A stretch of 64,000 nt of DNA from assembly GCF_035593265.1 (NCBI RefSeq), contig NZ_CP141614.1, forward strand, positions 2,356,001 to 2,420,000, read 5' to 3'. Positions within the stretch are counted from its first letter, which is position 1. The number at the start of each line of letters is the position of its first letter. Under the pieces are notes generated by a model, which made no database searches, was not told the origin of the DNA, and was given only the letters and a program-made list of their open reading frames with translations. The translations under genes and the position numbers were made by a program. Positions 51,849 through 61,433 of this stretch are shown piece after piece. This DNA is from Limnochorda sp. LNt (GTDB lineage Bacteria > Bacillota > Limnochordia > Limnochordales > Geochordaceae).

Positions 51849-52659
51849 TCCCTGGCCGTGGCTCGTTTTGCTGGTGGCGCTGGCCGCCACCGGCGAGGGC
51901 CGGGCTCAACCCCGGATCGGCCTCATGGGCGACCTGGTGCACGCCTACACGGTCCAGCCCGGTCAATCGGTCGAGGGGCTGGTGGTGCTGGCCAACCCCC
52001 AGGACCGGCCCCAGACGGTGCGGCTCTATCTGCAGGATTACCGCACCGACGACCAGGGACATCCCGTCTACGCCGAGCCGGGAAGCCACGCCCGCTCCAA
52101 CGCTCCATGGATCCGTCTCGGGCAGTCGACGGTGACCGTCCCGCCCGGCGAGCAGCTGGCCGTCGCCTACGCCATCCGCGTCCCTCCCGATGGCACCCTG
52201 ACGGGCACTTACTGGAGCGCGCTGATGGTGGAGCCCGGCGAGGCCGAGCCCGGGGCGGCCTCGCCGGCACCCGACGGCCCTCGGGTCAGCATCCGGCAGG
52301 TCTGGCGCTACGCCATCCACCTCGTCACCGACATCGACGGCCCGGGCGAGGCGCGCCTCGCCTTCGTGCGTCCCCGCCTGCTGGAGGATGCCGGTGGCCT
52401 GGCGCTCCAGGTCGACATGGTCAACGAGGGCGTGAGATGGCTGCGGCCGCAGGTCTGGCTCGAACTCTACGACCAGGAGGGCCGCCTGGCGACGCGCGTG
52501 GATGGGGCACCGGCCCACCTCTACCCGGGTGACGTGGCACGCCAGCGCCTCGAGCTGGGCTCGCTGCCCCCGGGCCCCTACGAGGTCCTCCTCGTCGCCG
52601 ACAACGGCGATGCCCATGTCTTCGCCGCTCACTACCGGTTCGTCGCGGGCTCCCACTGA
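51829..52659 (+). CDS. Locus B: secreted PapD-like chaperone/DUF916-type protein
   Basis: 276 aa. Signal peptide 1-26 (PWLVLLVALAATGEGRAQ). Then two Ig-like domains: YTVQPGQSVEGLVVLANPQD and TVRLYLQDYRTDDQGHPVYA followed by SNAPWIRLGQSTVTVPPGEQ and VPPDGTLTGTYWSALMV in the first, LQVDMVNEGVRWLRPQVWLE and SLPPGPYEVLLVADNGD in the second. Size and two-domain layout are those of pilus chaperones, and the first domain also resembles DUF916. It probably acts outside the inner membrane to escort or cap the two subunits encoded just upstream. The barrel gene follows directly. Confidence 0.65.
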   Translation: MWRARRSPWPWLVLLVALAATGEGRAQPRIGLMGDLVHAYTVQPGQSVEGLVVLANPQDRPQTVRLYLQDYRTDDQGHPVYAEPGSHARSNAPWIRLGQSTVTVPPGEQLAVAYAIRVPPDGTLTGTYWSALMVEPGEAEPGAASPAPDGPRVSIRQVWRYAIHLVTDIDGPGEARLAFVRPRLLEDAGGLALQVDMVNEGVRWLRPQVWLELYDQEGRLATRVDGAPAHLYPGDVARQRLELGSLPPGPYEVLLVADNGDAHVFAAHYRFVAGSH

Positions 52660-55367
52660 GTGCCCGTCGCTGCCCGGGCGCGGACGGGAGGCGGCCGGGG
52701 GCCTCTTGCTGGCAGCGCTGCTGGCCGTCTCGCTCCCGGTCAACCGCGGCGCGATGGCGGCGGCCCCCGTGGCCGATGGAGCGCCCTGGGCCGGCGGTCC
52801 TGGCGCGGCCGCTGACGGGTCCCGTCACGGCGGCGCCCGGCTCGCCGGTCGCGCTCCTCGCGCGTCTCGACAACGCGGGCTCCGTCCCGCTGGAGCTGAC
52901 GCCCAGCGCCGAGGCGCCGCCGGGCTGGGAGCTGATCGTGCCCCCTCCGGCCGTACAGCTGGCCCCTCGCACCTGGCGCACGGCGCTCATAGCGGTGCGG
53001 CCCGGCCCGTCGGTCCCGGCCGGCTCGTACGAGGTGGCCGTCACGTGGCGGGACGCGTTCCATGGGGTCTCGGCCCCGGTGCGCTTCCGGCTGACGGTGC
53101 CGGCCATCGGGAGGCTCGACGTGGCCCTCCTGGAGTCGCCGGCCTACGTCGTCGCCGAGGGTTATCGGCTCCGTTTCGTCGTGCGCAACGCCGGCAACCG
53201 GTTCGAACGGATTCACGTGCAGGCGAGCGACAACCTGGGGCTCGCGATCCGGGCCCAGCCAGGGGCGCTGCGGCTCGAGCCCGGGCAGTCGGCGGTCGTC
53301 ACGGTCTCGGTGGAGGTGCCCTCCGCGCTCGCTCGCACCGTCTACCACCGGGTCGTGCTGGCCGTCTCCAGCGAGGACGACCCCGAGGTCCGGGCCGCGG
53401 CTGCCGCGTCGGTGGAGGTGGTGGCACGCACGGCCCCGCTTCGAGCGGCCTACCGGTGGTTTCCCCTGACGGCCACCTGGACGAGCCACGCCACGCCCTC
53501 CGGCCCGGGCCTCGACTGGAGCCTGGTGGGGAGCGGCCGCCTCCGGGAGAGCGGTGACGGGACGCTGGCCGTCGACGTGTCGAGCCAGGCGGCCCGACTG
53601 ACCTACCGCCTCCCCTGGCTGACGGTGACGGCAGGCCGACAGCCGTTCTCGCTGTCGCCCCTCACCCGCTTCGACCGGCGAGGCGACGGCCTCGACGTGC
53701 GCGTCCGGGGTGGCCCCTGGGAGTCGGTGCTGCAGGCCATGGCGACCCCCCACGGCGTGGGACTGGGCGCCCGCCTCGCCTACGCCCTCGACGGCGTGCA
53801 CGACGCCTCGCTCCAGCTGGCCACCCTGCCGGAGACGGGGGAGGTGGTGGCGTCGGCCACCGCCCGGATCACCCCCTGGCAACGCCTCTACCTGGAGGCC
53901 GAGGCGGGCTGCACCGGTCGGCTCGAGACGGGGTGCACCTCCCACGCCCTGCGGACGGACGCCACGCTCGCCCTTGCCGGCTGGAGCCTCTCGGCCCGCT
54001 GGGACGACCGCGAGGCCGGGTACGCAGGCCGTCCGGCGGGCGAGCGCCAGCGCGAGGCCACCCTGGCGGTGGACCTCCCCGCGTCGTGGCGACTCTCGGG
54101 GACCGTGCGCGAAGCCCTCTCAGGGGCGCCGGGGAGCGGCACCGCCGCCACGACGGCCGAGCACCGACTGCGGCTCACGGGCCACAGGGGCGGCAGCACG
54201 GGATTGAGCCTCGAGCTCGGGCGTCGCGAACAGGCCAGCGAGGCCACCCACGTCCGGCAACGGATGGACGAGACGCGGCTCTACGTCAGCCACCACATGG
54301 ACGGGGGGGCGCTGGTGGGCCAGGAGATCGCCTACGCCCGATGGCAGGATCTGCCGGAGGGCCCCCGGTCCGCCTCCTGGGGCTACGGCCTGTCGGCCTA
54401 CCTGCCCGTCGGCGCGGCCAGCGTGGGACCGTTCCTCCGGGTGGAGCGCCCGGTGGAGGGAGAGCAGACGGGCGGCTTTCACCTCTCGGGGGGCGTGCAA
54501 TGGCGGTGGCGACTCCCCCGCTCCATCTCCATCGCAGTGACGACGGGGTGGAAGGGCGGCCCCACGGCCGAGCAGACCGCCTCCGTCGACCTGCGCTACC
54601 AGCCGCCGGCCGCAGCCGGGCTCCGGCTCACGCTGCAGGCCGCCCGCACGGACGTGTCTCCCTGGTCGTGGCAGCTCAAGGCCACCTACCAGGCACCCCT
54701 GGAGCTGCCGACGGGCAAGCGCCCCGACGTGGGGAGCCTGGAGGGTCGCGTCGTCGACGCCGATGGCGCCCCGGTGCCGGGAGTGGTGGTGCGCCTGGGC
54801 ACCCTCTCGGCCGTCACCGACCGCGACGGCCGCTTCGACTTCCCCGCCGTCAGCCCCGGCGTCTACTACCTGACGCTGCGCACCGGGCCCGTCGAGAAAG
54901 AGGTCTGGAGCCTGCCGCAGACACCCTGGCGGGTCGCGGTCGCGCCCCGCCAGCGCCTGCAGCAGACCTTCCGGCTGGTGACGCCCGCCCGCGTGTGGGG
55001 CCACGTGGAGGTGGCCCTCGACGGGAGGACGCCGGGGCGATCCGGGGATGCTCCCGCAACCGTCGTCGCCCCTCCCCCCGTCTCGGTCGGGGATCTGGTC
55101 GTCGAGGCCATCGGCGACTCGGGCACCCGCACGGTACTGACGGCGACGGACGGCAGCTTCTCGCTCGAGGGACTCCTGCCCGGGGTCTACCGTCTGCGAC
55201 TGCGACCCGAGGGGCTGCCCCCGCTCTACGTGCCGGACCCCGCCGAGGCGACCGTCACCCTGTCCCCCGGCGAGCGCCGGCACGTCATCCTCACCCTGCG
55301 GCCGGTCGTACGACGCATCGAGGTGTACGAGGGTGGCGAGCTGGTGCCCGAGGCACCCGCGCCCTAG
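52660..55367 (+). CDS. Locus B: giant outer-membrane barrel protein (usher-like), apparent frameshifts at 5' end
   Basis: An open 863-codon frame runs from 52776, but it lacks a signal peptide. A signal-like LLLAALLAVSLPVNRGAMAA lies in another frame. Removing one base at the G5 run 52697-52701 and one at the C5 run 52764-52768 gives one 901-aa protein starting at the GTG directly after the chaperone stop. After the signal come two NEW3/Ig-like domains (about 40-240), a long barrel-like region (about 245-690; GYGLSAYLPVGAASVGPFLR), then two carboxypeptidase-regulatory-like domains (VEGRVVDADGAPVPGVVVRL-like; SLEGLLPGVYRLRLRPEG) at the C-terminus. The order of domains differs from locus A. No classical usher motif was recognised. 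Confidence 0.6.
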
Positions 55368-55525
55368 CAGGACCCCCATCGAGACCTTGCGCCCAGCGCC
55401 ACGTCCTCGAGGGCCACCCCGCGAGCCTGTCCCGCCGCCTGGAGGCGAAAGGCCGCCTCCACGGCCTCCAGGGCGTCGTCCACGGTCACGAGGCGGGCGA
55501 CGTCGGCCTCGCTCAGGAAGATCAC
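55364..55525 (-). pseudogene. Ornithine cyclodeaminase/alanine dehydrogenase remnant (N-terminus only)
   Basis: 53 codons from GTG 55525, overlapping the aminotransferase stop by 4 nt (GTGA). The first 40 residues (VIFLSEADVARLVTVDDALE, then AVEAAFRLQAAGQARG) are the standard start of OCD/mu-crystallin proteins, normally about 320 aa. The frame then ends at the 3' end of the locus B barrel gene. The rest of the gene is absent, so a deletion or insertion joined the two loci. The intact gene was probably translated with the aminotransferase. Confidence 0.7.
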
Positions 55526-56724
55526 GCGCGCCCGCCCCGCTCCACCCACCGGCGCATGCGGAGGATGCCCTCGCGCAGCTGCTCACGCGAGGCCGCATAG
55601 GAGAGGCGCACGAACTGCTGGTCCTCGTCAGGGGCTGGGGTGCCGAAGGCCGTCCGTGCCAGCACCGCCACCCCCGCCTCCTCCAGCAGCCGGGAGGCGA
55701 ACGTGCGCGCGTCGGGCGCCCCCACCCGGCGACACGCCTCCGTCACGTTGGGGAAGACGTAGAAGGCCCCCGCCGGAACCCCCACCCGCACGCCCGGCAC
55801 CTCGTTGAGGAGCCCCACCACCAGGTCCCGGCGCGCGGCGAACTCGGCCACCATCTCGCGCACCGGCTCCTGCGACCCCTCCAGCGCGGCCACCCCGGCC
55901 ATCTGGGTGAAGGTAGCGGTGCAGGACTCCACGTTGGTCACCAGCCGCGCCACCGCCTCGGCGATGGGCACCGGCATGATCCCGTAGCCCAGCCGCCAGC
56001 CGGTCATGGCGTAGGTCTTGGAGAAGCCGTCGAGGATGACGGTGCGCTCGCGCATGCCGGGCAGGGAGGCGATGCTGGAGAAGGGCCGGTCGAAGACGAT
56101 GCGGGAGTAGATCTCGTCGGACAGCACCCACAGATCGTGCTCGATGGCCAGCCGCGCCACCTCCGACAGCACGTCGGCACCCAGCACGCCCCCCGTGGGG
56201 TTGTGGGGGGAGTTGAGGATGACCAGGCGCGTGCGGTCGGTGATGCGCTCGGCCAGCTCCGCCGGGTCGAAGGCGAAACCCCGCTCCTCCCGCAGGTAGA
56301 CCGGCACCGGCACGGCGCCGGCCAGCCGGATGGCCGACTCGTAGATGGGAAAGCCCGGGTTGGGGTAGATCACCTCGTCGCCCGGGTCCACACAGGCCAG
56401 CAGCGTGTAGTAGATGATGGGCTTGGCCCCCGGCGTCACCACCACCTCGTCGGGCGATAGCGAAAGCCCCCGCAGCCGCCCTGCGTGGCGGGCGATCGCC
56501 TCCCTGAGCGGCGCGATCCCCGCCGACGGCGAGTAGTGGGTGTGGTTCTCCCGGATGGCGGCGATGCCCGCCTGCTTGATGGAGTCGGGTGTGTCGAAGT
56601 CGGGCTCGCCGATGGCGAAGTTGTACACCTTGCGACCCGTGGCCCCGAGGCGCTTGACCTGTGCGAGCACCTCGAAGGCCGTCTCCGTGCCCACCGCATC
56701 CATCCGCGTCGCCCTCGCCGGCAT
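55522..56724 (-). CDS. Class I PLP aminotransferase (AspC-like)
   Basis: 400 aa from ATG 56724 (GGAGG 6 nt upstream); a longer frame upstream is non-coding. Motifs: VYNFAIGEPDFDTPDSIKQA, HYSPSAGIAPLREAIA, VILNSPHNPTGGVLG, DEIYSRIVFD, and the PLP lysine in ILDGFSKTYAMTGWRLGYG. This is the subgroup I aspartate/aromatic aminotransferase family. Its downstream gene was an OCD-like enzyme, suggesting an amino-acid catabolic operon now cut short. The substrate cannot be fixed by sequence alone. Confidence 0.9.
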   Translation of the reverse strand: MPARATRMDAVGTETAFEVLAQVKRLGATGRKVYNFAIGEPDFDTPDSIKQAGIAAIRENHTHYSPSAGIAPLREAIARHAGRLRGLSLSPDEVVVTPGAKPIIYYTLLACVDPGDEVIYPNPGFPIYESAIRLAGAVPVPVYLREERGFAFDPAELAERITDRTRLVILNSPHNPTGGVLGADVLSEVARLAIEHDLWVLSDEIYSRIVFDRPFSSIASLPGMRERTVILDGFSKTYAMTGWRLGYGIMPVPIAEAVARLVTNVESCTATFTQMAGVAALEGSQEPVREMVAEFAARRDLVVGLLNEVPGVRVGVPAGAFYVFPNVTEACRRVGAPDARTFASRLLEEAGVAVLARTAFGTPAPDEDQQFVRLSYAASREQLREGILRMRRWVERGGRA

Positions 56725-56855
56725 GGACGCCCTCCCCCCGCAGGTCCGCATGCTCACGGCGCGCCGAGTTCGCCCCGGGCCGGCCCGACTCCTGGGCAGG
56801 GATCGGCCGGGGATCGACAAACCCACATACCGACCACGAAGGGGGTGCAGCCGCG

Positions 56856-57902
56856 GTGGCGACGGCGACCATGCAGGCGGTGCGGTTTCACCGGCACGGA
56901 GGGCCCGAGGTGCTGGAGCTGGAGACGGTACCCGTCCCGGAGCCGGGCCCCGGTCAGGTGCGGATCCGGGTACGGGCCGTGGCCCTCAACCACCTGGACC
57001 TCTGGAACCGCCGAGGCCTGCCGGGGCGCACGGTGCCGCTGCCGCGCATCCCGGGCGCCGACGTGGCGGGCGAGGTCGACGCGCTCGGCCCGGGAGTGGC
57101 CGGGCTGGACCCGGGTGCGCGGGTGATCGTCAACCCCGGCATCAGCTGCGGCCGTTGCCGGGCCTGCCTGGAGGGCCGCGACAATCTCTGCCCGCACTAC
57201 GAGGTGCTGGGCAACCGCACCGACGGCGGGTACGCCCAGTACGTGGTGGTGCCGGCCGCCAACGTCATCGCCATGCCCGGGCGGCTCGAATTCGTGGAGG
57301 CGGCTGCGGTGCCGCTCGTCTTCCTGACCGCGTGGCACATGCTGGTCACCCTGGCCCGGCTGCAGCCGGGCGAGACGGTGCTCGTCTGGGGGGCCGGCAG
57401 CGGCGTCGGGTCGGCGGCCATCCAGATCGCCAGGCTCCTGGGCGCGCACGTCATCGCCACGGTGGGCAGCGCCGACAAGGTGGCACGGGCCCAGCGCCTG
57501 GGGGCCGACGTCGTCCTCGACCACCACCGGCAGGCCGTCGACGAGGAGGTGCGCGCCCTGACCGGCCGGCGCGGGGTCGACGTCGTCTTCGAGCACGTCG
57601 GCCAGGCCACGTGGGAGAGGAGCCTGCGCAGCTTGACGCACGGCGGTCGCCTGGTCACCTGCGGCGCTACCACAGGCTACGAGGGGCTCACCGACATCCG
57701 CTACGTCTTCTCGCGGCAATTGCAGATCCTGGGCTCCTACATGGGGAGCAAGGGTGAGCTGTTGCGCCTGCTGCCCTTCGTCGAGCAGGGCCGCCTCCAG
57801 CCCGTGGTGGACCGGGTGCTGCCCCTCGCGCAGGCCGCCGAGGCTCACCGCATCGTGGAGGAGCGCCGCCACTTCGGCAAGGTGGTGCTGCAGGTGCCCT
57901 GA
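56856..57902 (+). CDS. Zinc-type alcohol dehydrogenase/quinone oxidoreductase (MDR family)
   Basis: 348 aa from GTG 56856, 8 nt after GGGGGTG. N-terminal GroES-like domain with catalytic-region VALNHLDLWNRRGLPG and the structural zinc loop CGRCRACLEGRDNLC; NAD(P) fold with VLVWGAGSGVGSAAIQIARL. HIVEERRHFGKVVLQVP-like end (EAHRIVEERRHFGKVVLQVP). It reduces or oxidises alcohols, aldehydes or enones. It diverges from the aminotransferase across a 131-bp gap. Confidence 0.87.
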   Translation: MATATMQAVRFHRHGGPEVLELETVPVPEPGPGQVRIRVRAVALNHLDLWNRRGLPGRTVPLPRIPGADVAGEVDALGPGVAGLDPGARVIVNPGISCGRCRACLEGRDNLCPHYEVLGNRTDGGYAQYVVVPAANVIAMPGRLEFVEAAAVPLVFLTAWHMLVTLARLQPGETVLVWGAGSGVGSAAIQIARLLGAHVIATVGSADKVARAQRLGADVVLDHHRQAVDEEVRALTGRRGVDVVFEHVGQATWERSLRSLTHGGRLVTCGATTGYEGLTDIRYVFSRQLQILGSYMGSKGELLRLLPFVEQGRLQPVVDRVLPLAQAAEAHRIVEERRHFGKVVLQVP

Positions 57903-57933
57903 CGGCCCGTCACCGGCTCCACCCCCGCCCCGG

Positions 57934-58881
57934 TCAGAGCGGCCAGCGAGACGGCAGCTCCAGCATGCCCGCCTCCCCCGGTGCCACGACGGGGTTGACC
58001 AGCCGCCCGATGCGCTCGATCTCGACCTCCACCTGGTCGCCCGACCGCAGGAAGACCTGCGGCGTGCGGTAGACCCCTACCCCGTGCGGCGTGCCGGTCG
58101 CGATGAGGTCGCCGGGGAGCAGCGTGATGCCCCGGGCGATGAAGGCGATCAGCTCGCGCACCGGGAAGATCATCTCGGCCGTCGTGGACGCCTGGTAGGT
58201 GACCCCGTTGACCCGGCAGGCGATGCGCAGGGCCTGAGGGTCGGCGATCTCGTCGGCGGTGGCGACCCAGGGGCCGACGGGGGCGAAGGTGTCTTGCGAC
58301 TTGCCCCGTCCCCACTGGCCGTCGCCCTTCTGGAAGTCTCGGGCCGTCACGTCGTTGAACGTGGTATAGCCGAAGACCGCCTCCAGGGCCCGCTCCGCCG
58401 GGAGCCCCTTGCAGCGGCGACCCACGATGACCGCCAGCTCCGCCTCGAAGTCGACCTGGGTGCTGCCCTCGGGCAGGACGATGGGGCGGCGGTGCGCATT
58501 GAGGGCGTTGGGCCACTTGGGGAAGAGCACCGGCTGGCGGGGCGGCTCCACGTGCTGCTCCCGGCAGTGGTCCCAGTAGTTGAGCCCGATGGCGATCATC
58601 TTGGAGGGGACCAGCGGGGGCAGCCAGACGATGGAGGGGGCGTCGGCCTCGATGAGCTCGTCATGCTCGCCGGCGCGGGCGGCCTCCACCAGCCGGCGCA
58701 CCGCCTCCATGGGGCCCGGGTCGCCGGCGGCGAAGGCGTCGACCAACCGCTTGAGGCTGAGGGGCAGGCCCTGACCGCTCCAGCGCGGCAGCCGGGCGGC
58801 CCTCGTCACGTCCACCATGTAGGCATCGAGGCGTACCACGAGATGGGCTTCGTCACCGCGAAGGATGGTGGCCAGGTGCAC
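57934..58881 (-). CDS. Fumarylacetoacetate hydrolase-family protein
   Basis: 315 aa from GTG 58881 (GGGGAG 9 nt upstream). The core is MIAIGLNYWDHCREQH, the metal ligands in QVDFEAELAVIVGRRCKG (Glu-x-Glu) and FNDVTARDFQKGD (Asp), and IFPVRELIAFIARGITLLPG followed by DLIATGTPHGVGV. The family cleaves or tautomerises 2-keto acids (acylpyruvases, 2-hydroxyhepta-dienedioate isomerase). It ends the ilvD-cofE string; cofE stops 17 bp upstream. Confidence 0.9.
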   Translation of the reverse strand: MHLATILRGDEAHLVVRLDAYMVDVTRAARLPRWSGQGLPLSLKRLVDAFAAGDPGPMEAVRRLVEAARAGEHDELIEADAPSIVWLPPLVPSKMIAIGLNYWDHCREQHVEPPRQPVLFPKWPNALNAHRRPIVLPEGSTQVDFEAELAVIVGRRCKGLPAERALEAVFGYTTFNDVTARDFQKGDGQWGRGKSQDTFAPVGPWVATADEIADPQALRIACRVNGVTYQASTTAEMIFPVRELIAFIARGITLLPGDLIATGTPHGVGVYRTPQVFLRSGDQVEVEIERIGRLVNPVVAPGEAGMLELPSRWPL

Positions 58882-58898
58882 GACGTCGCGCTCCCCTC

Positions 58899-59681
58899 TC
58901 ACAGGAAGAGATCCCGTTCGGCGGGCCGCACCAGCCTGGCTGCCGTCGCCTCGCCCTCCCCCGCGATCTGGATGGCCCGGCGGGCCTCGAAGAAGCCCCG
59001 TGCCACCACCGCCGGGATCCCCTCGTCGGCCTGCCCCATCACCAGCGTGGCCGCTGAGGCCAGCTCGTCCGCCACGGCCTCCAGGGTGCTGCGCAGCGTG
59101 TAGCCGAACAGATCTTGCCTGCCCACTTCGGAGAGGACCGGCCCCATGCCTGCTACCCCGATGCAGACGCCGACCGCCCCCTCCCGGAAGGGTCGGCCGT
59201 GACTGTCGGCGATGATGACGGCCGGGGCCACGCCTGTCTTGCGGTAGAGGTCGTAGCGCAACCGCCGCGCGCTCCCGTCGGGATCCTCCGGCAGCAGCAG
59301 GACGGTCTCGCCCTCGCCGCCGGCGTTGGAGCGGTCGATGCCGGCATTGGCGCAGACGAAGCCCAGCCGGTGCCGCGCGATGACGAGCCCGGGGCGCACC
59401 CGCACGATGGCCTGCGACTCGCGCAAGATCAGCTCGCACAGGCGCGGATCCTTGCCCGACTCGGCGGCCAGGGAGCGGGCGGCCGGCGAGGGCTCCACAT
59501 CCTCGAGGGCGACCAGCCGCCCCTCGGCTCGGGAGACCACCTTGTGGGCGACCACCAGCACGTCGCCCTGGCGCAACTGCAGCCCCTGCCCGCGCAAGGC
59601 GCTCGCCAGCAGCTCGGCCACGTCGTCGCCCGGCTCGACGACGGGCAGGCCCACGACGGGATAGAGGTGCAGCCCCGTCAA
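58899..59681 (-). CDS. cofE: CofE-like coenzyme F420-0:gamma-glutamyl ligase
   Basis: 260 aa from TTG 59681, overlapping the ilvD stop by 4 nt (TTGA). The CofE core is [69 protein letters not shown] and a metal-binding [20 protein letters not shown]. It would add glutamate to F420-0. No other F420 gene is in the window, so the acceptor may be F420 or a related molecule. The length matches single-domain archaeal-type CofE, without the C-terminal FMN domain of actinobacterial FbiB. Confidence 0.82.
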   Translation of the reverse strand: MTGLHLYPVVGLPVVEPGDDVAELLASALRGQGLQLRQGDVLVVAHKVVSRAEGRLVALEDVEPSPAARSLAAESGKDPRLCELILRESQAIVRVRPGLVIARHRLGFVCANAGIDRSNAGGEGETVLLLPEDPDGSARRLRYDLYRKTGVAPAVIIADSHGRPFREGAVGVCIGVAGMGPVLSEVGRQDLFGYTLRSTLEAVADELASAATLVMGQADEGIPAVVARGFFEARRAIQIAGEGEATAARLVRPAERDLFL

Positions 59682-61342
59682 ACGCGCAGCACCGCCCCGG
59701 TGCTGGCCGAGGTGACCATGCGGGCGTAGCGGGCCAGCCAGCCACGCTCGAAGCGCGGCGCCGGAGGCTGCCAGCGCTCGTGCCGACGCGCCAGCTCCGC
59801 GTCGTCGACCAGGACGTCGATGCGCCGGCTGCGGAGGTCGATCCGGACGGGATCGCCGTCCTGGACCAGGGCCAGGGGGCCGCCCTCGGCCGCCTCTGGC
59901 GAGACATGCCCCACGCACAGGCCCCGCGTGCCGCCCGAGAAGCGCCCGTCGGTCACCAGCGCCACCCGGGTGCCCAGGCCCATCCCCACGATGGCGGACG
60001 TCGGCGCCAGCATCTCCGGCATGCCCGGTCCGCCCCGCGGCCCCTCGTAGCGGATCACCACCACGTGACCCGCCTCGACCCGGCCCGCCTTGATGCCCTC
60101 GATGGCCTCCTGCTCGCTGTCGAAGACGATGGCGGGCCCCTCGTGCCACTCGATGCCGGGCTCCACCGCACCCGTCTTGATGATGGCCCCGTCGGGAGCC
60201 AGGTTGCCGAAGAGGACGGCGAGCCCGCCGGTCGGGCTGTAGGCCCGCTCGACGGGGCGGATCACCTCGGCGTCCCGCACCTCGGCCGAGGCGACCAGCT
60301 CCCCCAGGGAGCGGCCCGCGACCGTGGGCTTATCCAGGTGCAGCACCCCCGGCACCCGGGCCAGCTCCTTGAGGATGGCCGGGACGCCCCCGGCCCGGTG
60401 CACGTCCTCGATGTGCCAGTGCGAGGCGGGGCTCACCTTGCACAGGTGCGGCACCCGCCGCGCCAGCTGGTCGAGCCGCTCGAGCGGGTAGTCGATGCCC
60501 GCCTCGTGGGCCAGCGCGATGGTGTGGAGCACCGTGTTGGTGCTGCCCCCCATGGCCATGTCCAGGGCGAAGGCGTTGTCGATGGCGTCGGCGTCCACGA
60601 TGTCGAGGAACTTGAGGTCCTGCTCGACCAGCTCGATGATACGCCGTCCGGCCTGGCGGGCCAGCTCCTCCCGCTCGGGGGTCAGGGCCAGCGCCGTCCC
60701 GTTGCCCGGCAGGGCCACCCCCAGCGCCTCGCAGAGGCAGTTCATGGAGTTGGCGGTGAACATCCCCGAGCACGAGCCGCACCCCGGGCAGGCCGCCGCC
60801 TCCAGGCGACGCAGCTCCGCCTCGCTGATGCGCCCCGCCTGGACGGCCCCCACGCCCTCGAAGACGGAGATCAGGTCCACGGCACGGCCGTCGAGCCGTC
60901 CTGCGGCCATGGGCCCCCCGCTGATGAAGACGGTGGGGATGTTGAGGCGGGCCGCCGCCATCAGCATGCCCGGCACGATCTTGTCGCAGTTGGGGATGCA
61001 GATGAGCCCGTCGAACCAGTGCGCCCGCACCATGGTCTCTACGGAGTCGGCGATGAGCTCCCGGCTCGGCAGGGAGTAGCGCATGCCGACGTGCCCCATG
61101 GCGATGCCGTCGTCGACCCCGATGGTGTTGAACTCGAAGGGCACCCCGCCGGCTGCCCGTACCGCCTCCTTGACGAGCTTGCCGAACTCCTGCAGGTGCG
61201 CGTGGCCGGGCACGATGTCGACGTACGAGTTGGCGATGCCGATGAAGGGCTTCTCGAAGTCCCGGTCCGTGAGCCCGACGGCCCGCAACAGACTGCGATG
61301 GGGCGCCCGATCGATGCCCCGCTTGATGACGTCGCTACGCAT
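59678..61342 (-). CDS. ilvD: Dihydroxy-acid dehydratase
   Basis: 554 aa from ATG 61342. Fe-S ligands and family motifs: [20 protein letters not shown] (first Cys), [20 protein letters not shown] (second and third) and [36 protein letters not shown] marks the C-terminal domain. IlvD makes 2-keto acids for valine, isoleucine and pantothenate. The longer frame upstream is not coding. No other ilv gene is adjacent; instead cofE and the FAA-hydrolase gene follow with tight spacing. Confidence 0.95.
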   Translation of the reverse strand: MRSDVIKRGIDRAPHRSLLRAVGLTDRDFEKPFIGIANSYVDIVPGHAHLQEFGKLVKEAVRAAGGVPFEFNTIGVDDGIAMGHVGMRYSLPSRELIADSVETMVRAHWFDGLICIPNCDKIVPGMLMAAARLNIPTVFISGGPMAAGRLDGRAVDLISVFEGVGAVQAGRISEAELRRLEAAACPGCGSCSGMFTANSMNCLCEALGVALPGNGTALALTPEREELARQAGRRIIELVEQDLKFLDIVDADAIDNAFALDMAMGGSTNTVLHTIALAHEAGIDYPLERLDQLARRVPHLCKVSPASHWHIEDVHRAGGVPAILKELARVPGVLHLDKPTVAGRSLGELVASAEVRDAEVIRPVERAYSPTGGLAVLFGNLAPDGAIIKTGAVEPGIEWHEGPAIVFDSEQEAIEGIKAGRVEAGHVVVIRYEGPRGGPGMPEMLAPTSAIVGMGLGTRVALVTDGRFSGGTRGLCVGHVSPEAAEGGPLALVQDGDPVRIDLRSRRIDVLVDDAELARRHERWQPPAPRFERGWLARYARMVTSASTGAVLRV

Positions 61343-61433
61343 GTCCTCTCCACGAGCCCCCTGCCGAAGATTGCGCCAGCGTTCGCCCCCGTGATGGGGG
61401 AATCCTGCCGTCGCCGCCGGGCCCGGGAGGGCC

